Below are positions 62,764-64,000 of a DNA stretch of 64,000 bases, piece by piece; the first letter of the stretch is position 1; each line of letters opens with the position of its first letter. Position numbers and translations under genes: made by a program. A model generated the notes under the pieces. That model was not told the origin of the DNA. It was given only the letters and a program-made list of their open reading frames with translations, and searched no databases. The stretch is from Achromobacter sp. Root83 (lineage in GTDB: Bacteria; Pseudomonadota; Gammaproteobacteria; Burkholderiales; Burkholderiaceae_B). The stretch lies in the NCBI RefSeq assembly GCF_001428845.1, contig NZ_LMIU01000025.1:63435-127434 (forward strand). The letters are read 5' to 3'.

Positions 62764-62894
62764 GGATGCACCCTGATAAGAAATATTTCGCATTTCACGC
62801 CATAGTTTCGTATAGTAAATTTTTTTCCAGAATCGCCACTTAGGCATAACCCTTAAGCGAAGCGTTACCCTTCGCGGCCATCCAAGGAACCGGC
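62764..62894. promoter_or_regulatory. divergent promoter of the transporter operon and amaB-like gene
   Basis: AT-rich relative to the flanks. It contains the palindrome GAAATATTTC (62780-62789) and, on the minus strand, ACTAT repeated at 10-base spacing (around 62799-62814, ACTATACGAAACTAT). A run TTTTTTT lies at ~62820. These may be operator and promoter elements for the XRE-cupin regulator. Confidence 0.5.
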
Positions 62895-64000
62895 ATGGAC
62901 ACTCCCCAAGACATCCTGCGCAATCTCGGACTCAATCCGAGCTCGCTCACCGGCGGCACCCTGATCGCGCGTAGCCCGATCGATGGCGCCGAACTCGCCC
63001 AGGTGCATGAGCACACCGTGGCCCAGGCCCATGCCGCCATCACCCGCGCCCGCCAGGCCAGCCTTGCGTGGCGCGACGTCCCCGCCCCGCGCCGGGGCGA
63101 ACTGATCCGCCTGCTCGGCGAAACGCTGCGCGAGCACAAGGCCGAACTGGGCCGCCTGGTCAGCCTGGAGGCCGGCAAGATCGTCGCCGAAGGCGAAGGC
63201 GAAGTTCAGGAAATGATCGACATCTGCGACTTCGCAGTGGGCCTGTCGCGCCAGTTGTACGGCCTGACCATCGCCTCGGAGCGCCCGGGCCACCGCATGA
63301 TGGAAACCTGGCATCCGCTGGGCGTGGTGGGCGTCATCAGCGCCTTCAACTTCCCCGTCGCCGTGTGGTCGTGGAATGCCGCGCTGGCGCTGGTATGCGG
63401 CAACGCCGTGGTCTGGAAGCCATCGGAAAAAACCCCGCTGACCGCCCTGGCCTGCCAGGCGCTGTTCGCCCAGGCCGCGCAGCGCTTCGGCGATGCCCCC
63501 GCCGGCCTGTCCGAAGTCCTGATCGGCGGACGCGAAGTCGGCGAGGCCCTGGTCGATTCGCACACCGTCGCGCTGATATCGGCCACCGGCTCCACCCGCA
63601 TGGGCCGCCAGGTGGGCCCGCGCGTCGCGCAGCGCTTCGGCCGCGTCCTGCTGGAACTGGGCGGCAACAACGCCATCATCGTCGGCCCCACGGCCGACCT
63701 GGACATGGCCGCCCGCGGCATCGTGTTCGGCGCCATCGGCACGGCCGGCCAGCGCTGCACCACCACGCGCCGCCTGATCGTCCAGGAAAGCATCGCCGAC
63801 CAACTGGTCCAGCGCCTGCACAAGGCCTATGCCAGCGCCTCCATCGGCAACCCGCTGGATAGCGGCAACCTGGTCGGTCCGCTGATCGACCGCGTGTCCT
63901 TCGACGCAATGCAAGCCGCGCTGACGGCCGCCCGCGAACAAGGCGGCAAGGTGACCGGCGGCGAACGCGTACTGGCCGACCAGTACCCCGACGCCTGGTA
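62895..64000 (+). CDS. amaB: ALDH7-type aldehyde dehydrogenase (piperideine-6-carboxylate dehydrogenase), C-terminus outside window
   Basis: 368 residues are visible; the family has ~500. AAGGAAC precedes the [22 protein letters not shown] and [18 protein letters not shown] are the NAD-binding segments, [14 protein letters not shown] contains the catalytic glutamate, and [18 protein letters not shown] the catalytic cysteine. The [10 protein letters not shown] and NLVGPLID forms are characteristic of ALDH7A1/AmaB, which oxidises alpha-aminoadipate semialdehyde (in equilibrium with piperideine-6-carboxylate) to alpha-aminoadipate. It is divergent from the transporter/amaA-like operon, completing a lysine-pipecolate pathway. 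Confidence 0.86.
   Translation, partial: MDTPQDILRNLGLNPSSLTGGTLIARSPIDGAELAQVHEHTVAQAHAAITRARQASLAWRDVPAPRRGELIRLLGETLREHKAELGRLVSLEAGKIVAEGEGEVQEMIDICDFAVGLSRQLYGLTIASERPGHRMMETWHPLGVVGVISAFNFPVAVWSWNAALALVCGNAVVWKPSEKTPLTALACQALFAQAAQRFGDAPAGLSEVLIGGREVGEALVDSHTVALISATGSTRMGRQVGPRVAQRFGRVLLELGGNNAIIVGPTADLDMAARGIVFGAIGTAGQRCTTTRRLIVQESIADQLVQRLHKAYASASIGNPLDSGNLVGPLIDRVSFDAMQAALTAAREQGGKVTGGERVLADQYPDAW

Noticed and set aside
1..64000. CRISPR arrays, insertion sequences, transposases, integrases, replication origin
   Set aside because: No spaced direct repeats of CRISPR type, no transposase or integrase motifs and no clustered DnaA boxes were seen on either strand.

Overview
The window is GC-rich, densely coding proteobacterial DNA and reads like an Alcaligenaceae chromosome, most probably Achromobacter or Bordetella. 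The reasons are four Bug-type (tripartite tricarboxylate transporter-like) periplasmic binding proteins scattered through catabolic operons, a Burkholderiales-type trimeric porin, CaiB/BaiF and SCOT-type CoA-transferases, Gram-negative signal peptides and lipobox, and the codon style. No insertion sequence, prophage, CRISPR array or replication origin was recognised. Two tRNA genes are present (His and Arg).

Region 1 (1-16.4 kb) is a stress and envelope area with unusual erosion. Intact genes: a VOC protein cut by the window edge, a FUSC-type permease, DUF2243 and DUF2269 membrane proteins, an epimerase fused to a DoxX-like domain, Mn catalase, DUF4142 and DUF1488 proteins, a YqjE-like holin-family protein, a diguanylate cyclase with an inhibitory site, and a two-gene KaiC-like ATPase / hybrid histidine kinase unit next to a small Rmf-like protein. 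Between them lie at least seven broken genes: an ABC exporter tail, an SDR gene with one in-frame amber codon, a DUF892 ferritin-like gene with an out-of-frame internal deletion, a nucleotide-sugar epimerase scrap, a truncated YciF-like gene, an iron-permease scrap and an MscS C-terminal domain. From 16.4 kb onward no comparable gene relic was recognised.

Region 2 (16.5-40.6 kb) holds a cardiolipin synthase and then CoA-ester catabolism. A LysR regulator is convergent with a CaiB/BaiF - Bug - enoyl-CoA hydratase operon. A large minus-strand operon (DUF35 protein, thiolase-like enzyme, SCOT-type CoA-transferase A and B, double-length acyl-CoA dehydrogenase, FadB-like bifunctional enzyme, then thioesterase) resembles a side-chain beta-oxidation / retro-aldol pathway. 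It is followed by a 3-hydroxyisobutyrate-dehydrogenase-like gene, an MFS transporter, a GntR regulator divergent from Bug and gamma-glutamyltransferase genes, an HtrA-type protease, an Ldh-family dehydrogenase and a DUF3455 protein.

Region 3 (40.6-57.8 kb): a secreted repeat protein, a porin, a GntR/UTRA regulator divergent from a lyase - Bug - class I fumarase operon (plausibly releasing fumarate from an imported fumarate adduct), a lipoprotein, a four-gene molybdenum hydroxylase operon with its maturation factors, a cold-shock protein, a DUF6585-like membrane protein and a glycine-rich autotransporter.

Region 4 (57.8-64 kb) looks like a lysine/pipecolate catabolic cluster: XRE-cupin regulator, AmaA-like FAD oxidase, a complete polar amino acid ABC transporter, and a divergent AmaB-like (ALDH7-type) dehydrogenase that runs off the window end.
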